A stretch of 64,000 nt of DNA from an uncultured Verrucomicrobiota bacterium (GTDB lineage: Bacteria; Verrucomicrobiota; Verrucomicrobiia; Opitutales; Intestinicryptomonadaceae). Shown here in pieces: positions 15,071 through 24,751 of the stretch. Each line of letters starts with the position of its first letter. Position 1 is the stretch's first letter. The position numbers and the translations under genes were made by a program. Where the stretch lies: NCBI GenBank assembly GCA_949293415.1, contig CASFDK010000043.1:150047-214046 (forward strand), given 5' to 3'. A model generated the notes under the pieces. That model made no database searches, was not told where the DNA came from, and saw only the letters and a program-made list of their open reading frames with translations.

Positions 15071-16894
15071 TTATTTGCGTCTGCGATATGCCGCAAATGC
15101 CAAGGCAAGCGCGCCGAAAATCGCCGCCCATTCGGCGGGTTCGGGCACTACCGCGCCGAGGTTGAACAGGTAGCCGTTCGAGTCAATGCTCCAACCATCG
15201 TTGAGGGCTTTGCCGTCCTTTGTTAAGCCGCTGATTTTCAGCGAGGTGTTCGCCACGCCGAGCGAAATCGTGCCGTCAGCGGCGAGAATCGATTCGTTTA
15301 TGCCGAGCTTTACGAGACCGTTTTCGAAGTCGGTGAAAATCAAATTGGAGTCACAGTCGCGCGAGCCGGAGTACGAGCGCACATCCGTGAACGAAATCGA
15401 CGAGCCATTGAGGACGATTTCGATGTTCGAAACGCGCAAAAATTCGAGCATGCCGAATTCGTACGAATCTTTTGCAAGTTCAAGGCGAGCGGTTGTGAGC
15501 AGTGCGCCCTTGCCGTTTACCAAGATATCCGCCTTGCTGGTGAGGTTTGCGCCCGAAGCGAGTTTTAAAACCGCTCTGCTCGTGCCGCTCGAATCATCAT
15601 TCGAATTGTAGAATACGATCTTGGATGTGTCGATTTTCGAAGTGTCCTGAACGTCGAACGTGCCGCCGAGGCTTATGCAGAGGAAGTCGGTCGCAGTCGT
15701 AACCTTTGCCTTCGCACCGTTTTTGAGCGTTACCGTTTTGCCCGCCGTTGCGGCGAGAACGTACGCCGAAGAACCGCTGCCGGATGTAGCGACAACCGTG
15801 CCGCCGTCGACCGTCATATTACCGAGGGCATTGGTTACGCCGTGCTGACCCCCCGTGAGATTGAATTCAAGCGTGCCTTTTACCGTTGCCGTACCGCCGT
15901 TATTGAATATGTGATTTTGCGAACCGTCGCCGATAACCAACTTCGCGCCGTCGAGAACATTGAGCGTTGTGCGCGAACCTGCTGTGTAGGAGAAGACTTT
16001 CGCATAGTTAACGATGTTCAGAGCGGAATCGCGGTCGGTAGAACCGCCCGAGATTCCCGACTTTGCAAGGGCTGTTTCGTTTGAGGTAAGGTTTACAGAA
16101 CCGCCAGCCAGTTGAATTTGCGTATTTGCGCCTGCCGTTGCGGCGTTGACCGCGCCGTTGAAAGTAGCTTCGGTTATACCCGCCGAACCAAGCGCGCCTA
16201 ACAATATGCGGTCGGCTACAAGCACCGAATTTGCGTCTTGAGTGAATTTTACGAAGTTCAGTTGCATACCGACTCCCTCGGCGAGCGTCATATTGCCGTT
16301 GAGGTTGAAAAACGGAGTTTTCGAACCTACCGACGAGTTTGTAACCACAAAGTTTTTGCCGCTGGCAAGACCGCTTGCGGTCAGGTTTACGCCCTCGCCC
16401 ACTTCAAAGCCGCGGTCGATCGTGGTTGCGCCGGTAGCCGTCGAGGAATAACCCATATTAAAACCCGAGTCTGCGTTCGAAAAATCGACAGTTGCCGAAG
16501 TCGCGCCATCGGCAAGCTTAAACTTGTAAATAAGCATTACATTGGAGGTTTCATTGAAAATAAAACTATCACCGCTGTTCCCCTTCTGGTTCGTCAGTCT
16601 GAGGGTGGAGCCTTCTTCAAGCAACGTTACCATATTGTTGAACTGACCGCCGCCTCCGCTTGCATACAATCTTTTGAAAGCAGCCGTAGTGTTTGCGGCG
16701 ACCTTTACGTAGTAGTCTTTGAGACCGCGCTCTTCGGTGCCGTTGACTTCGTTTGCCTTCCAGAGAATGTCATCGGCGGCCGGAGTTATATATGGCGCGT
16801 TGTCGGGAGTGTCCGTGGCGTTTTTGATTTCGTACCACGCAAACGCGGGCGCGGCCATTGCCGCCGCAGAGAAGAGAACGATTAGCTTTTTCAT
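15071..16894 (-). CDS. PEP-CTERM surface protein, beta-helix/autotransporter-like passenger
   Basis: 607 residues from the ATG at 16892-16894, which opens the signal peptide MKKLIVLFSAAAMAAPAFA. The long middle part is Gly/Ser/Thr/Asn/Val-rich with many short strands (GSAGITEATFNGAVN, DGGTVVATSGSGSSAYVLA), as in right-handed beta-helix or autotransporter passenger proteins. The C-terminus is a textbook PEP-CTERM sorting signal: VVPEPAEW, a membrane segment and the basic end YRRRK. Such proteins are processed by an exosortase and released to the envelope or exopolysaccharide, and are common in Verrucomicrobia. No exosortase is in the window. No enzymatic motif is seen; an adhesion or matrix role is inferred. 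Confidence 0.85.
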   Translation of the reverse strand: MKKLIVLFSAAAMAAPAFAWYEIKNATDTPDNAPYITPAADDILWKANEVNGTEERGLKDYYVKVAANTTAAFKRLYASGGGGQFNNMVTLLEEGSTLRLTNQKGNSGDSFIFNETSNVMLIYKFKLADGATSATVDFSNADSGFNMGYSSTATGATTIDRGFEVGEGVNLTASGLASGKNFVVTNSSVGSKTPFFNLNGNMTLAEGVGMQLNFVKFTQDANSVLVADRILLGALGSAGITEATFNGAVNAATAGANTQIQLAGGSVNLTSNETALAKSGISGGSTDRDSALNIVNYAKVFSYTAGSRTTLNVLDGAKLVIGDGSQNHIFNNGGTATVKGTLEFNLTGGQHGVTNALGNMTVDGGTVVATSGSGSSAYVLAATAGKTVTLKNGAKAKVTTATDFLCISLGGTFDVQDTSKIDTSKIVFYNSNDDSSGTSRAVLKLASGANLTSKADILVNGKGALLTTARLELAKDSYEFGMLEFLRVSNIEIVLNGSSISFTDVRSYSGSRDCDSNLIFTDFENGLVKLGINESILAADGTISLGVANTSLKISGLTKDGKALNDGWSIDSNGYLFNLGAVVPEPAEWAAIFGALALAFAAYRRRK

Positions 16895-17118
16895 AGTGTG
16901 TGTTTGGTTAAACTGGGGTAACACACAATGAGTTAGAACCGATTGGCGGGACTTGTCAAGCGGTTAAAATGAAGATTATCGGACAAAAACAGGCGGGCGG
17001 AATCGGGCGGAAAATCGGACGCGCAAAAGCCCCCGATTCGGCGCACGAAAAAAAATTGAAAAAAAAGCTTTTCAAACGCGGAGTCATCGTATTTCTTCTG
17101 TGCTTTTCTATTTGAAAA

Positions 17119-18222
17119 ATGGGAGAGTTTTTCGAGTTTAAAAATATTGAAAAATATTACGGAGACGTGCACGTCGTAAAAAACGTGAGCTTCGGCGTCC
17201 GCTGTGGGGAAGTGTTTTCGCTTCTCGGTCCGAGCGGTTGCGGCAAAACCACAATGCTCAGAATCGCGGGCGGCTTTGAAGACCCCGAAAGCGGCGAAGT
17301 GTTTCTCGATTCCGTCAATATTACCGACCTTGCGCCGAATAAGCGCAAAATCAACACGGTTTTCCAGAACTACGCCCTCTTCCCCCATATGAGCATTTGG
17401 GACAACATCGCCTTCGGCCCGAGAACCGCGGGTATGCCCGAAGACCAAGTTTCTAAAAAGGTCGAAAAAATGCTCGAAATTATCCGTCTCGAAGGGCACG
17501 GCTCGCGTATGCCCAATACCATAAGCGGCGGACAAAAACAGCGCGTGGCAATAGCAAGGGCACTTATCAACAGCCCGAAACTCCTGCTCCTCGACGAACC
17601 GCTTGCGGCTCTCGACCTCAAGCTGCGCCAGTATATGCTCCTCGAGCTCGACCGAATCCACGACGAAGTCGGCACTACATTTATATATGTCACCCACGAC
17701 CAGGGCGAAGCGATGAGTCTTAGCGACCGCATCGCGGTAATGAACGGCGGGGTGATAGAGCAAATCGGCACGCCCGCCGAAATCTACGAAAATCCGCGCA
17801 CGAAATTCGTGGCGTCGTTCATAGGCGACACGAACTTCTTCGACGGCAAAATCGTGGGGCAAATCGACGGCGAAAACTGCAGGATTGCGATGGACGGCTT
17901 GGGCGAATTCCCCTCGTTCAACGAACACAAACTTTCGAACGGCTCGAAGGTCACCGTCAGCATCCGCCCCGAAAAATTCAGAATTTTCGGCAGCAGAAAA
18001 GAGGCGGAAAACCTCAATGCGATCGAAGCCGAAGTCATCGACATTGTTTATCAGGGCGCGCAGACGCGCTATTGGGTGCGCGTCAACGAACACCGCATCA
18101 ACGTGCTTTCGCAACACAACCGCTGCTATCTCGACTACAAACAGCCCACATGGGGCGACAAAGTCTGGGTGGCGTGGCACCGCGACGACGTGACGACAAT
18201 CCCCGCAGAATCACCCCATTAG
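17119..18222 (+). CDS. potA: spermidine/putrescine ABC transporter ATP-binding protein
   Basis: 367 residues. ABC ATPase domain with Walker A GPSGCGKT (37-44), Q-loop VFQNYALFPH, signature SGGQKQR (136-142), Walker B LLLLDE (155-160) and switch His in VTHDQ. The C-terminal TOBE-like domain (about 240-367) fits PotA. It powers polyamine import with the two permeases and PotD that follow in the order potA-B-C-D. The next gene starts 10 bases downstream. The clear Pot-type permeases and binding protein make polyamine the best substrate guess, although related transporters take other small cations. Confidence 0.9.
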   Translation: MGEFFEFKNIEKYYGDVHVVKNVSFGVRCGEVFSLLGPSGCGKTTMLRIAGGFEDPESGEVFLDSVNITDLAPNKRKINTVFQNYALFPHMSIWDNIAFGPRTAGMPEDQVSKKVEKMLEIIRLEGHGSRMPNTISGGQKQRVAIARALINSPKLLLLDEPLAALDLKLRQYMLLELDRIHDEVGTTFIYVTHDQGEAMSLSDRIAVMNGGVIEQIGTPAEIYENPRTKFVASFIGDTNFFDGKIVGQIDGENCRIAMDGLGEFPSFNEHKLSNGSKVTVSIRPEKFRIFGSRKEAENLNAIEAEVIDIVYQGAQTRYWVRVNEHRINVLSQHNRCYLDYKQPTWGDKVWVAWHRDDVTTIPAESPH

Positions 18223-18232
18223 TGTACCCGAA

Positions 18233-19156
18233 ATGGAAAACGAAACATCGCATACGGGCGCGAGAAACGCCAATGCCGGCTCTAAATTGTCGGAATATTT
18301 GCTGACCGCTCCGTCGTTCCTGTGGCTCTGTGTCTTTTTCCTCATTCCGTCGATTCTGGTCTTTGCGATAGCATTCAGAACCGCCGACCCCTCGGGCGGT
18401 ATCGACGCGGGGTGGACGCTTTCGACAATCGAAAACGTTCTGAAAAATTCGTATTTGGGCGTGCTTTGGCGCACGGTGTGGGTAAGCTGCGCGGTTACGG
18501 CAATCTGCCTGTTGCTCGGCATTCCCGTCGGCTACTGGATTGCCCTGCAAAAACCGAAATACCGCTACTGGCTGCTGTTGGTAGTCATAATTCCGCTTTG
18601 GACGAACTTCCTCATCCGTATTTTCGCGTGGCGCGTGCTGCTGCACCCCGACGGATTTTTGCGGCAGACGCTCTTGGCGTTGGGTCTGATTCCCGAAGAC
18701 TTGTTCCTCCTAAACAATATCGGCGCGGTCATAATCGTCACGGTCTACACGTGCCTGCCGTTCGCGATTCTGCCGATTTACGCGGCGGCGGAAAAGTTCG
18801 ATTTCTCGCTTCTCGAAGCCGCCCGCGACCTCGGCGCAACCCGCTTTTGCGCATTCCGCAGAATCTTCCTCCCCGGGATTAAGCGCGGAATATTTACGGC
18901 AACTCTCGTCGTGCTGATTCCCGCGCTCGGCTCGTACGCCATTCCCGACTTGGTAGGCGGCGTAGACGGCGAAATGCTCGGCAACAAGATTGCCATCAAG
19001 GCTTCGGCATACAGAAATCTGCCGGAGGCGGCGGCTTTGGCGGCGTTCCTTTCGATAATAATAACCGTGCCCGTACTGCTATTTTTGGTGAAGCAGAATA
19101 AGCTCGTAAAGAGCATCATCAACACGCGCCGCTCGGCGGGAGACTCCACGAAATGA
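18233..19156 (+). CDS. potB: spermidine/putrescine ABC transporter permease
   Basis: 307 residues, six predicted membrane helices. The first is near 27-48 (TAPSFLWLCVFFLIPSILVF), and the binding-protein-dependent permease EAA loop is EAARDLGATRFCAFRRIFLP at about 198-217, which docks on PotA. Inner membrane. Its stop overlaps the potC start (ATGA at 19153). Confidence 0.9.
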   Translation: MENETSHTGARNANAGSKLSEYLLTAPSFLWLCVFFLIPSILVFAIAFRTADPSGGIDAGWTLSTIENVLKNSYLGVLWRTVWVSCAVTAICLLLGIPVGYWIALQKPKYRYWLLLVVIIPLWTNFLIRIFAWRVLLHPDGFLRQTLLALGLIPEDLFLLNNIGAVIIVTVYTCLPFAILPIYAAAEKFDFSLLEAARDLGATRFCAFRRIFLPGIKRGIFTATLVVLIPALGSYAIPDLVGGVDGEMLGNKIAIKASAYRNLPEAAALAAFLSIIITVPVLLFLVKQNKLVKSIINTRRSAGDSTK

Positions 19157-19935
19157 AGACGCGCTACACATCGCTTCTGGCAACGCTGTTCGTGATGGCG
19201 TTTATGTATCTGCCGATTGTAATGCTCGTGTCGCAGTCGTTCAACGCGTCGCGCTACGGCGGCAGATGGATGGGCTTTTCGCTCAAGTGGTACGAGGCGC
19301 TTTTCCGCGACTCGGCTGTAATAAACGCAACGCTCAACACGCTGATAATCGCCTGCGTATCGACGCTGTTTTCGACGGCGATAGGCACCTGCGCGGCGTG
19401 GGTGCTCAACCGCTACAAGCAGTCGAAACTGCAGACGGTGCATTACGGCATCGTCTACGCGCCGCTGATTGTGCCCGATGTTCTGATGGGCATAAGTCTT
19501 TTGCTGATGTTCGTAAGCCTGAAAGTGCAACTTGGTATGTTCACTGTGATTTTGGCGCACATAACGTTCAGCGTAAGCTTCGTAACTTTCACGGTTCTGG
19601 CAAGACTGCAGGACTTCGACTTCAACATTATCCAAGCCGCGCAGGATTTGGGCGCGGGAAATCTGCGGATATTCGTTAAGATACTTTTGCCGTTGCTCGG
19701 TCCGGGGATTGCCTCGGGCGCGATGATGGCTTTTACTCTCTCGATGGACGACTTCGTTGTTACGTTCTTCGTGGGCGGCCCGGGTAGCACTACGCTTCCC
19801 GTCAAAGTGTACAGTATGATGAAACACGGTGCGCCCGCGATAATCAACGCGTTGTCCGTCGTATTTATGGCTCTCACTTTCACTGTCGCCATTCTCGGAC
19901 AGTGCCTAACAAAAAAGAAATACGAACAACCATAA
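19153..19935 (+). CDS. potC: spermidine/putrescine ABC transporter permease
   Basis: 260 residues, six predicted membrane helices. The EAA-like loop is QAAQDLGAGNLRIFVKILLP near 162-181 and a typical PotC segment is FTLSMDDFVVTFFVGGPGS. It pairs with PotB to form the channel. Translationally coupled to potB by the ATGA overlap and followed 19 bases later by potD. Confidence 0.9.
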   Translation: MKTRYTSLLATLFVMAFMYLPIVMLVSQSFNASRYGGRWMGFSLKWYEALFRDSAVINATLNTLIIACVSTLFSTAIGTCAAWVLNRYKQSKLQTVHYGIVYAPLIVPDVLMGISLLLMFVSLKVQLGMFTVILAHITFSVSFVTFTVLARLQDFDFNIIQAAQDLGAGNLRIFVKILLPLLGPGIASGAMMAFTLSMDDFVVTFFVGGPGSTTLPVKVYSMMKHGAPAIINALSVVFMALTFTVAILGQCLTKKKYEQP

Positions 19936-19954
19936 ACAACGAGAATAAAAAGAA

Positions 19955-20998
19955 ATGAAAAAATACATAACGGTATGCGCTGTTGCGCTCGCGGCAATCG
20001 CGGGCGCGCTCGTCTCGGGGTGCGGCCCCGCAAAACCCACGCTCAACGTCTACATGTGGTCGGACTACATAGACTTGGACCTCGTAAGAGAGTTCGAAAA
20101 GCAGAACAACTGCAAGGTCGTAATCGACATTTTCGACTCCAACGAGTTTATGTATTCGAAACTGAAGGCGGGCGGCACGGGCTACGACGTAATTCTCCCG
20201 ACTTCCTATATGGCGCGGGTGATGTTCGAGCAGAATATGCTCGAAAAACTCGACCACTCGAAGCTGCCGAACATCAGGTTCGTCAACCAGAAGGTGCTCG
20301 CCGACTTGGCTATCGACAAGAAAATGGAGTACAGCGTGCCCTATATGCTCGGCTACACCTGCGTTGCATACAACAAGGACAAGGTGGGCAAACTTCCCGA
20401 AAGCTGGGACGTTTTCTCGAACGCAAAATACGCGGGCAAAATGACTATGCTCAACGACCACCGCGAAACAATCGGAGCCGCCCTCTTCTTCCTAGGCAAG
20501 AGTATGAACGATACGAACGACGCAGACCTCGCCAAGGCAAAGGAAATTCTGCTCAAATGGAAAAAGAATCTGGCGAAATTCGACAACGAACTCTACAAGG
20601 TCGGCATCCAGTCGGGCGAATTTCTGATAGTACAGGGTTACAGCGGCGACCTCTTCCAAGTTCTGGCGGAATCGCCGAATCTGGCGTATATGTGTCCGAA
20701 GGAAGGCATCTCCATGAGCTGCGACGACTGGGTAATTCCCGCGTCGGCGAAAAACAAGGAGCTTGCCTACAAGTTTATCGACTTCCTGTGCGAACCCAAA
20801 AATGCGGCGAAGAATATGGAATTTACCTGCTACAGCGCGCCCATTCCCGAAGCCCGCAAATATGTCTCGGAAGAGAACAAAAACCACCCCGGAATGTTCA
20901 TCCCCGACGACCTTTACAAGCGCGGCGAACTCATCCGCGACCTCGGCGCGGACAACGCCAAGTTCAACGAACTCTGGGACGTTGTAAAGGGCAACTAA
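19955..20998 (+). CDS. potD: spermidine/putrescine-binding lipoprotein
   Basis: 347 residues. Lipoprotein signal with LVSGC (Cys23), then the PotD start LNVYMWSDYIDLDLVREFEK. Other family segments are GYDVILPTSYM, YMLGYTCVAYNKDKVG and DDWVIPASAKNKELAYKFID. It captures the polyamine outside the inner membrane and delivers it to PotBC. Last gene of the operon, closed by a terminator 17 bases downstream. Confidence 0.9.
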   Translation: MKKYITVCAVALAAIAGALVSGCGPAKPTLNVYMWSDYIDLDLVREFEKQNNCKVVIDIFDSNEFMYSKLKAGGTGYDVILPTSYMARVMFEQNMLEKLDHSKLPNIRFVNQKVLADLAIDKKMEYSVPYMLGYTCVAYNKDKVGKLPESWDVFSNAKYAGKMTMLNDHRETIGAALFFLGKSMNDTNDADLAKAKEILLKWKKNLAKFDNELYKVGIQSGEFLIVQGYSGDLFQVLAESPNLAYMCPKEGISMSCDDWVIPASAKNKELAYKFIDFLCEPKNAAKNMEFTCYSAPIPEARKYVSEENKNHPGMFIPDDLYKRGELIRDLGADNAKFNELWDVVKGN

Positions 20999-21015
20999 AC
21001 AAGGTGGATTTTAAC

Positions 21016-21050
21016 GCGCGCGGACGGGATTTTTCCCGCCCGCGTTTTTT
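21016..21050 (+). terminator. intrinsic terminator of potABCD
   Basis: GC-rich inverted repeat CGCGGACGGGA / TCCCGCCCGCG with a short T loop and a T7 tail. Confidence 0.8.
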
Positions 21051-21153
21051 TCCGAAAACAAGCCGAAACATATTCCGCAAAAAAACTTTCATATAGACTT
21101 GCCAAGCGCGCAGGCTTGTCGAGAATGGAAGGGACAATTCAGCTACAATTTCT

Positions 21154-23070
21154 ATGAGCGATTCTATCAAACACGAATGCGGCATTGCTTTAATCAGGCT
21201 TCTCAAGCCTCTCGAATACTACAAAGAAAAGTATGACGACCCCATCTACGGCTTCCACAAGCTGTTTCTTTTGATGGAAAAACAACACAACCGCGGTCAG
21301 GACGGCGCGGGAATTGGGGCGGTAAAAATCGGCGTCGAAGCGGGTGAAAACTATATCTACCGCGAACGCAACGCAAAGCCCAACGGTCTTTCCGAAATCT
21401 TCACCGAACAATTCGAAAAGTACGACGAAAAAATCAAGAAGGGAATCATCCACCCCGAATTTATCGACACCGTAAAAAAGAATTTCGACTACGCCGCCGA
21501 ACTGCTCATCGGACACCTGCGCTACGGCACGAGCGGCTCGTACCAGAAAAGCAGCTGCCACCCGTTCTTCAGAAAGAGCACTTGGCCCGCGCGTAACTTG
21601 ATGCTCGTTGGCAACTTCAACATCACGAATACCGAAGAGCTTAACCGCGACCTCATCGAGCGCGGCATACATCCCGTATTCAGCACCGACACGCAGGCGA
21701 TTCTCGAAGAAATCTGCTTCCAGCTCGACATCGAACACGGCGAAATCTACCGCGAACTGCGCGACGAAGGCGTGGCGGGCGAAGACATCCTGCGGATGAT
21801 GAACGAACGCCTCAGCCCTCTCAGAATCGTGAGCAACGCCGCGAAGACTTGGGACGGCGGCTACGCAATCGCGGGGGCAATCGGCAACGGCGACGCGTTT
21901 GTTTTGCGCGACGCAAACGGAATCCGCCCCTGCTTCTACTACAAAAACGAAGAACTCATCGCGTTTGCCTCGGAACGCGTTCCGCTTATGACCGTTTTCG
22001 AAGCCGCCGAAGAGGACATCAGGGAAGTCTCCCCAGGAAACGTATTCGTGATGAAGTGCGACGGCACGTGCTACGAACAGTCGTACCGCAAGGCGGGAGA
22101 AAGAAAATCGTGCACGTTCGAGCGCATCTACTTCTCGCGCGGCAACGACCCGCAAATCTACCGCGAAAGAAAGGCACTCGGCGCGGCACTCTGCCCCAAG
22201 CTCGTAAAGTCGATAGACAACGATTTCAAGCACGCGGTTTTCAGCTACATCCCCAACACGGCGGAAATCGCCTACTACGGAATGATGAGCGGGCTGCGCG
22301 TAATGCGCCGTCAGGAGGTCAAAAACGAGCTTCTCGAACTCGTAAAATCGGACAGACCGCTCACGCCCGAAATCATCGACAAACTGGTGATGGACAACTG
22401 GCCGCGCGGCGAGAAAGTCGCCCACAAGGATATCAAACTGCGCACGTTTATCTCGCAGGAAAAAGACCGTACGCAGCTTGCCTCGCACGTGTACGATATC
22501 ACCTACGGCGTGGTCACGCCCAAGGACGTGCTCGTCTGCCTCGACGACTCAATCGTGCGCGGAACGACGCTAAAACGCCAAATTCTGCGAATCCTCAGCC
22601 GCACCAACCCGAAGAAAATCGTTATCGCCTCGACCGCGCCGCAAATCCGCTATCCCGACTGCTACGGCATAGATATGAGCGAGATCGGTAAGTTCATCGC
22701 ATTCCAAGCGGCGATTAAACTCCTGAAAGAAACGGGCAACTCGGAGATAATCCGCGAAGTATACCAGCTCTGCGTTGCGCAAAAAGACAAGCCCGACTGC
22801 GAAATCGTAAACCACGTCAAAAAGATTTACGACAAATTCACCTGCGAACAAATCACAAAGAAAGTGGGCGAACTGGTCTATCCGAAAAACGTGGAGTGGA
22901 ACGGCGAAGTCGAAATCGTTTTCCAGACAATCGAAGACCTGCACAAGTCGATAACCTCGTGCACGGGCGACTGGTACTTTACGGGCGACTATCCGACCCC
23001 CGGTGGCTTCCGCGTGCTCAACAACGCGTTCATAAACTACTATGAAAACAGGGAGGGTCGCAGCTACTAA
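21154..23070 (+). CDS. purF: amidophosphoribosyltransferase, long form
   Basis: 638 residues. It catalyses the first committed step of purine synthesis: glutamine plus PRPP gives phosphoribosylamine. The N-terminal Ntn glutaminase has its candidate nucleophile at Cys9 (HECGIALIRLL), so a short propeptide would be removed. The glutamine-site segments NRGQDGAGIG and LIGHLRYGTSGS follow. The C-terminal phosphoribosyltransferase has the PRPP motif VCLDDSIVRGTT with Asp464-Asp465. At 638 residues it is clearly longer than E. coli or Bacillus PurF (about 470-505) and resembles the Bacteroidetes-type form. It is a single gene between terminators. purL lies far away at 39.8-43.6 kb. Confidence 0.88.
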   Translation: MSDSIKHECGIALIRLLKPLEYYKEKYDDPIYGFHKLFLLMEKQHNRGQDGAGIGAVKIGVEAGENYIYRERNAKPNGLSEIFTEQFEKYDEKIKKGIIHPEFIDTVKKNFDYAAELLIGHLRYGTSGSYQKSSCHPFFRKSTWPARNLMLVGNFNITNTEELNRDLIERGIHPVFSTDTQAILEEICFQLDIEHGEIYRELRDEGVAGEDILRMMNERLSPLRIVSNAAKTWDGGYAIAGAIGNGDAFVLRDANGIRPCFYYKNEELIAFASERVPLMTVFEAAEEDIREVSPGNVFVMKCDGTCYEQSYRKAGERKSCTFERIYFSRGNDPQIYRERKALGAALCPKLVKSIDNDFKHAVFSYIPNTAEIAYYGMMSGLRVMRRQEVKNELLELVKSDRPLTPEIIDKLVMDNWPRGEKVAHKDIKLRTFISQEKDRTQLASHVYDITYGVVTPKDVLVCLDDSIVRGTTLKRQILRILSRTNPKKIVIASTAPQIRYPDCYGIDMSEIGKFIAFQAAIKLLKETGNSEIIREVYQLCVAQKDKPDCEIVNHVKKIYDKFTCEQITKKVGELVYPKNVEWNGEVEIVFQTIEDLHKSITSCTGDWYFTGDYPTPGGFRVLNNAFINYYENREGRSY

Positions 23071-23155
23071 TTCGGATGCGGATTTACAGCCGACCGTTCC
23101 CCATCGGGCGCAGTCGACGGTCTTTTCAGGAAATTAAAAAAAGTTGCGCTTTGTT

Positions 23156-24751
23156 ATGAAAACGCAGACCCCCCCACGCCGAAACGTGAAAATTCCCGAT
23201 TTCTCGTGGCACGACAGCCGCGCGGCGGGCGTATTTTTGCACATCTCGGCGTTGCCGTCGGAATACGGAATCGGAAACGTCGGGCGCGCGGCGGACAAAT
23301 TCTTCGACTTTCTCGAACAGGCGGGAATGACTTGGTGGCAAATCTGCCCGCTCGGACCTACGGGCTACGGCGATTCGCCCTATCAGTCGTTTTCGACATT
23401 CGCGGGCAACCCGTATTTCATCGACTTGGGGGAGTTGGCGGAAGCGGGGCTTCTGGAACGCCGCGAGCTTGAACCGCTCAAAACCCTGCCGCGCGAAAGG
23501 TGCGATTTCGGCGCACTCTATTGCAATATACCCGCGTTGCTGCGCGAGGCGGCTGAACGATGGCGCAAAATCGGCGCGGATTCGTCGGTATTCGACTTCG
23601 GGCAAACTTTCGACGAATTCCGAAAAACGAACGCCCATTGGCTCGATTCCTACGCCCTATTTACCGCGCTCAAGCGCAAAAACGGCGGCAAGCCGTGGTA
23701 TGAATGGCGCAAAGACCTGCGCAATTTCGAAACGGCGATTGACATGTCGGCGGAGGTTGCGGACGAAATTTTCGCAACCGAATTTTCGCAGTGGGTATTT
23801 TTCGGCCAGTACGCAAAATTCAGGGCGAAGGCGCAAACGCGCGGCATAAACATTTTCGGCGACATTCCGATTTTCGTCGCCCACGACAGCGCGGACGTGT
23901 GGGCGAACCGCGGCATCTTCGACCTCTACGCCGACGGCACGACGCGCACGGCGGCGGGGGTGGGGCCCGACTATTTCTCGGCGGAAGGTCAGTATTGGGG
24001 CAACCCGCTCTACGATTGGGACGGCAAAAAAGCCGAGGTATTCGAATTCTGGCGCAAACGCGTTGCGGCGGCGGTCTCGATGTACGACGCAATCCGCTTC
24101 GACCACTTCAGGGGCTTTGCCGACTACTGGGCGATTCCATCGAAGACGAAAGACGCGCGGAAAGGTTCGTGGAAATTGGGACCCGATGTCGAATTTTTCG
24201 CATATCTAAAAAAGCATTTTCCCGACAACAAGTTCGTGGCGGAAGACCTCGGTCTGCTCTCGGAGCGGGCAATGAAACTGCGCGACGAAATAAAAATTCC
24301 CGCGATGGCGGTAATGCAGTTCGCGTTCGGCTCGGACGCGTCGAACCCGTATTTTCCGCACAACGTAAAGCGCGAATGCGTCTACTACACGGGCACGCAC
24401 GACAACGATACCGCCTGCGGATGGTACGCCTCGGCAACGGAGGCGGCAAAAGACCAGTTGCGCCGCTATTTCCGCTCGTCGGGCGACGTGCCGAACTGGG
24501 ATATGATTCACGCGGTATTGCTTGGCGTTCCGCGCCTTGCGGTTATTCCGATGCAGGACATACTCGGGCTTCCGTCGAATTGCCGCTTCAATACCCCCGG
24601 AAAGTCCGATGGCAACTGGCAGTGGCGCATAACCGCCGAACAGCTCGAAACGGCGCGCGTCCAAAACGCGCCCTATCTCAAATCAATAGCCGAACTGGGC
24701 GGGAGATTTTCATTGAAAAAAGAAACGACAATCGGAAAATTAGAGAAATGA
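23156..24751 (+). CDS. malQ: 4-alpha-glucanotransferase (amylomaltase, GH77)
   Basis: 531 residues from the ATG at 23156; an in-frame TTG lies four codons upstream. It transfers alpha-1,4-glucan segments in maltodextrin and glycogen metabolism in the cytoplasm. GH77 motifs: ICPLGPTGYGDSPYQSFSTF (64-82), AIRFDHFRGF with the nucleophile Asp, FVAEDLG with the acid/base Glu, and YTGTHDNDT with the third carboxylate. Length is normal for the short plant/bacterial form. The stop overlaps the ptsI start (ATGA), so starch and glycogen handling is tied to the Enzyme I gene. Confidence 0.93.
   Translation: MKTQTPPRRNVKIPDFSWHDSRAAGVFLHISALPSEYGIGNVGRAADKFFDFLEQAGMTWWQICPLGPTGYGDSPYQSFSTFAGNPYFIDLGELAEAGLLERRELEPLKTLPRERCDFGALYCNIPALLREAAERWRKIGADSSVFDFGQTFDEFRKTNAHWLDSYALFTALKRKNGGKPWYEWRKDLRNFETAIDMSAEVADEIFATEFSQWVFFGQYAKFRAKAQTRGINIFGDIPIFVAHDSADVWANRGIFDLYADGTTRTAAGVGPDYFSAEGQYWGNPLYDWDGKKAEVFEFWRKRVAAAVSMYDAIRFDHFRGFADYWAIPSKTKDARKGSWKLGPDVEFFAYLKKHFPDNKFVAEDLGLLSERAMKLRDEIKIPAMAVMQFAFGSDASNPYFPHNVKRECVYYTGTHDNDTACGWYASATEAAKDQLRRYFRSSGDVPNWDMIHAVLLGVPRLAVIPMQDILGLPSNCRFNTPGKSDGNWQWRITAEQLETARVQNAPYLKSIAELGGRFSLKKETTIGKLEK

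Noticed and set aside
23791..24747. N-terminal extension of ptsI by over 300 residues
   Set aside because: Arg-rich out-of-frame reading of malQ; Enzyme I begins at the ATGA overlap with its normal length.
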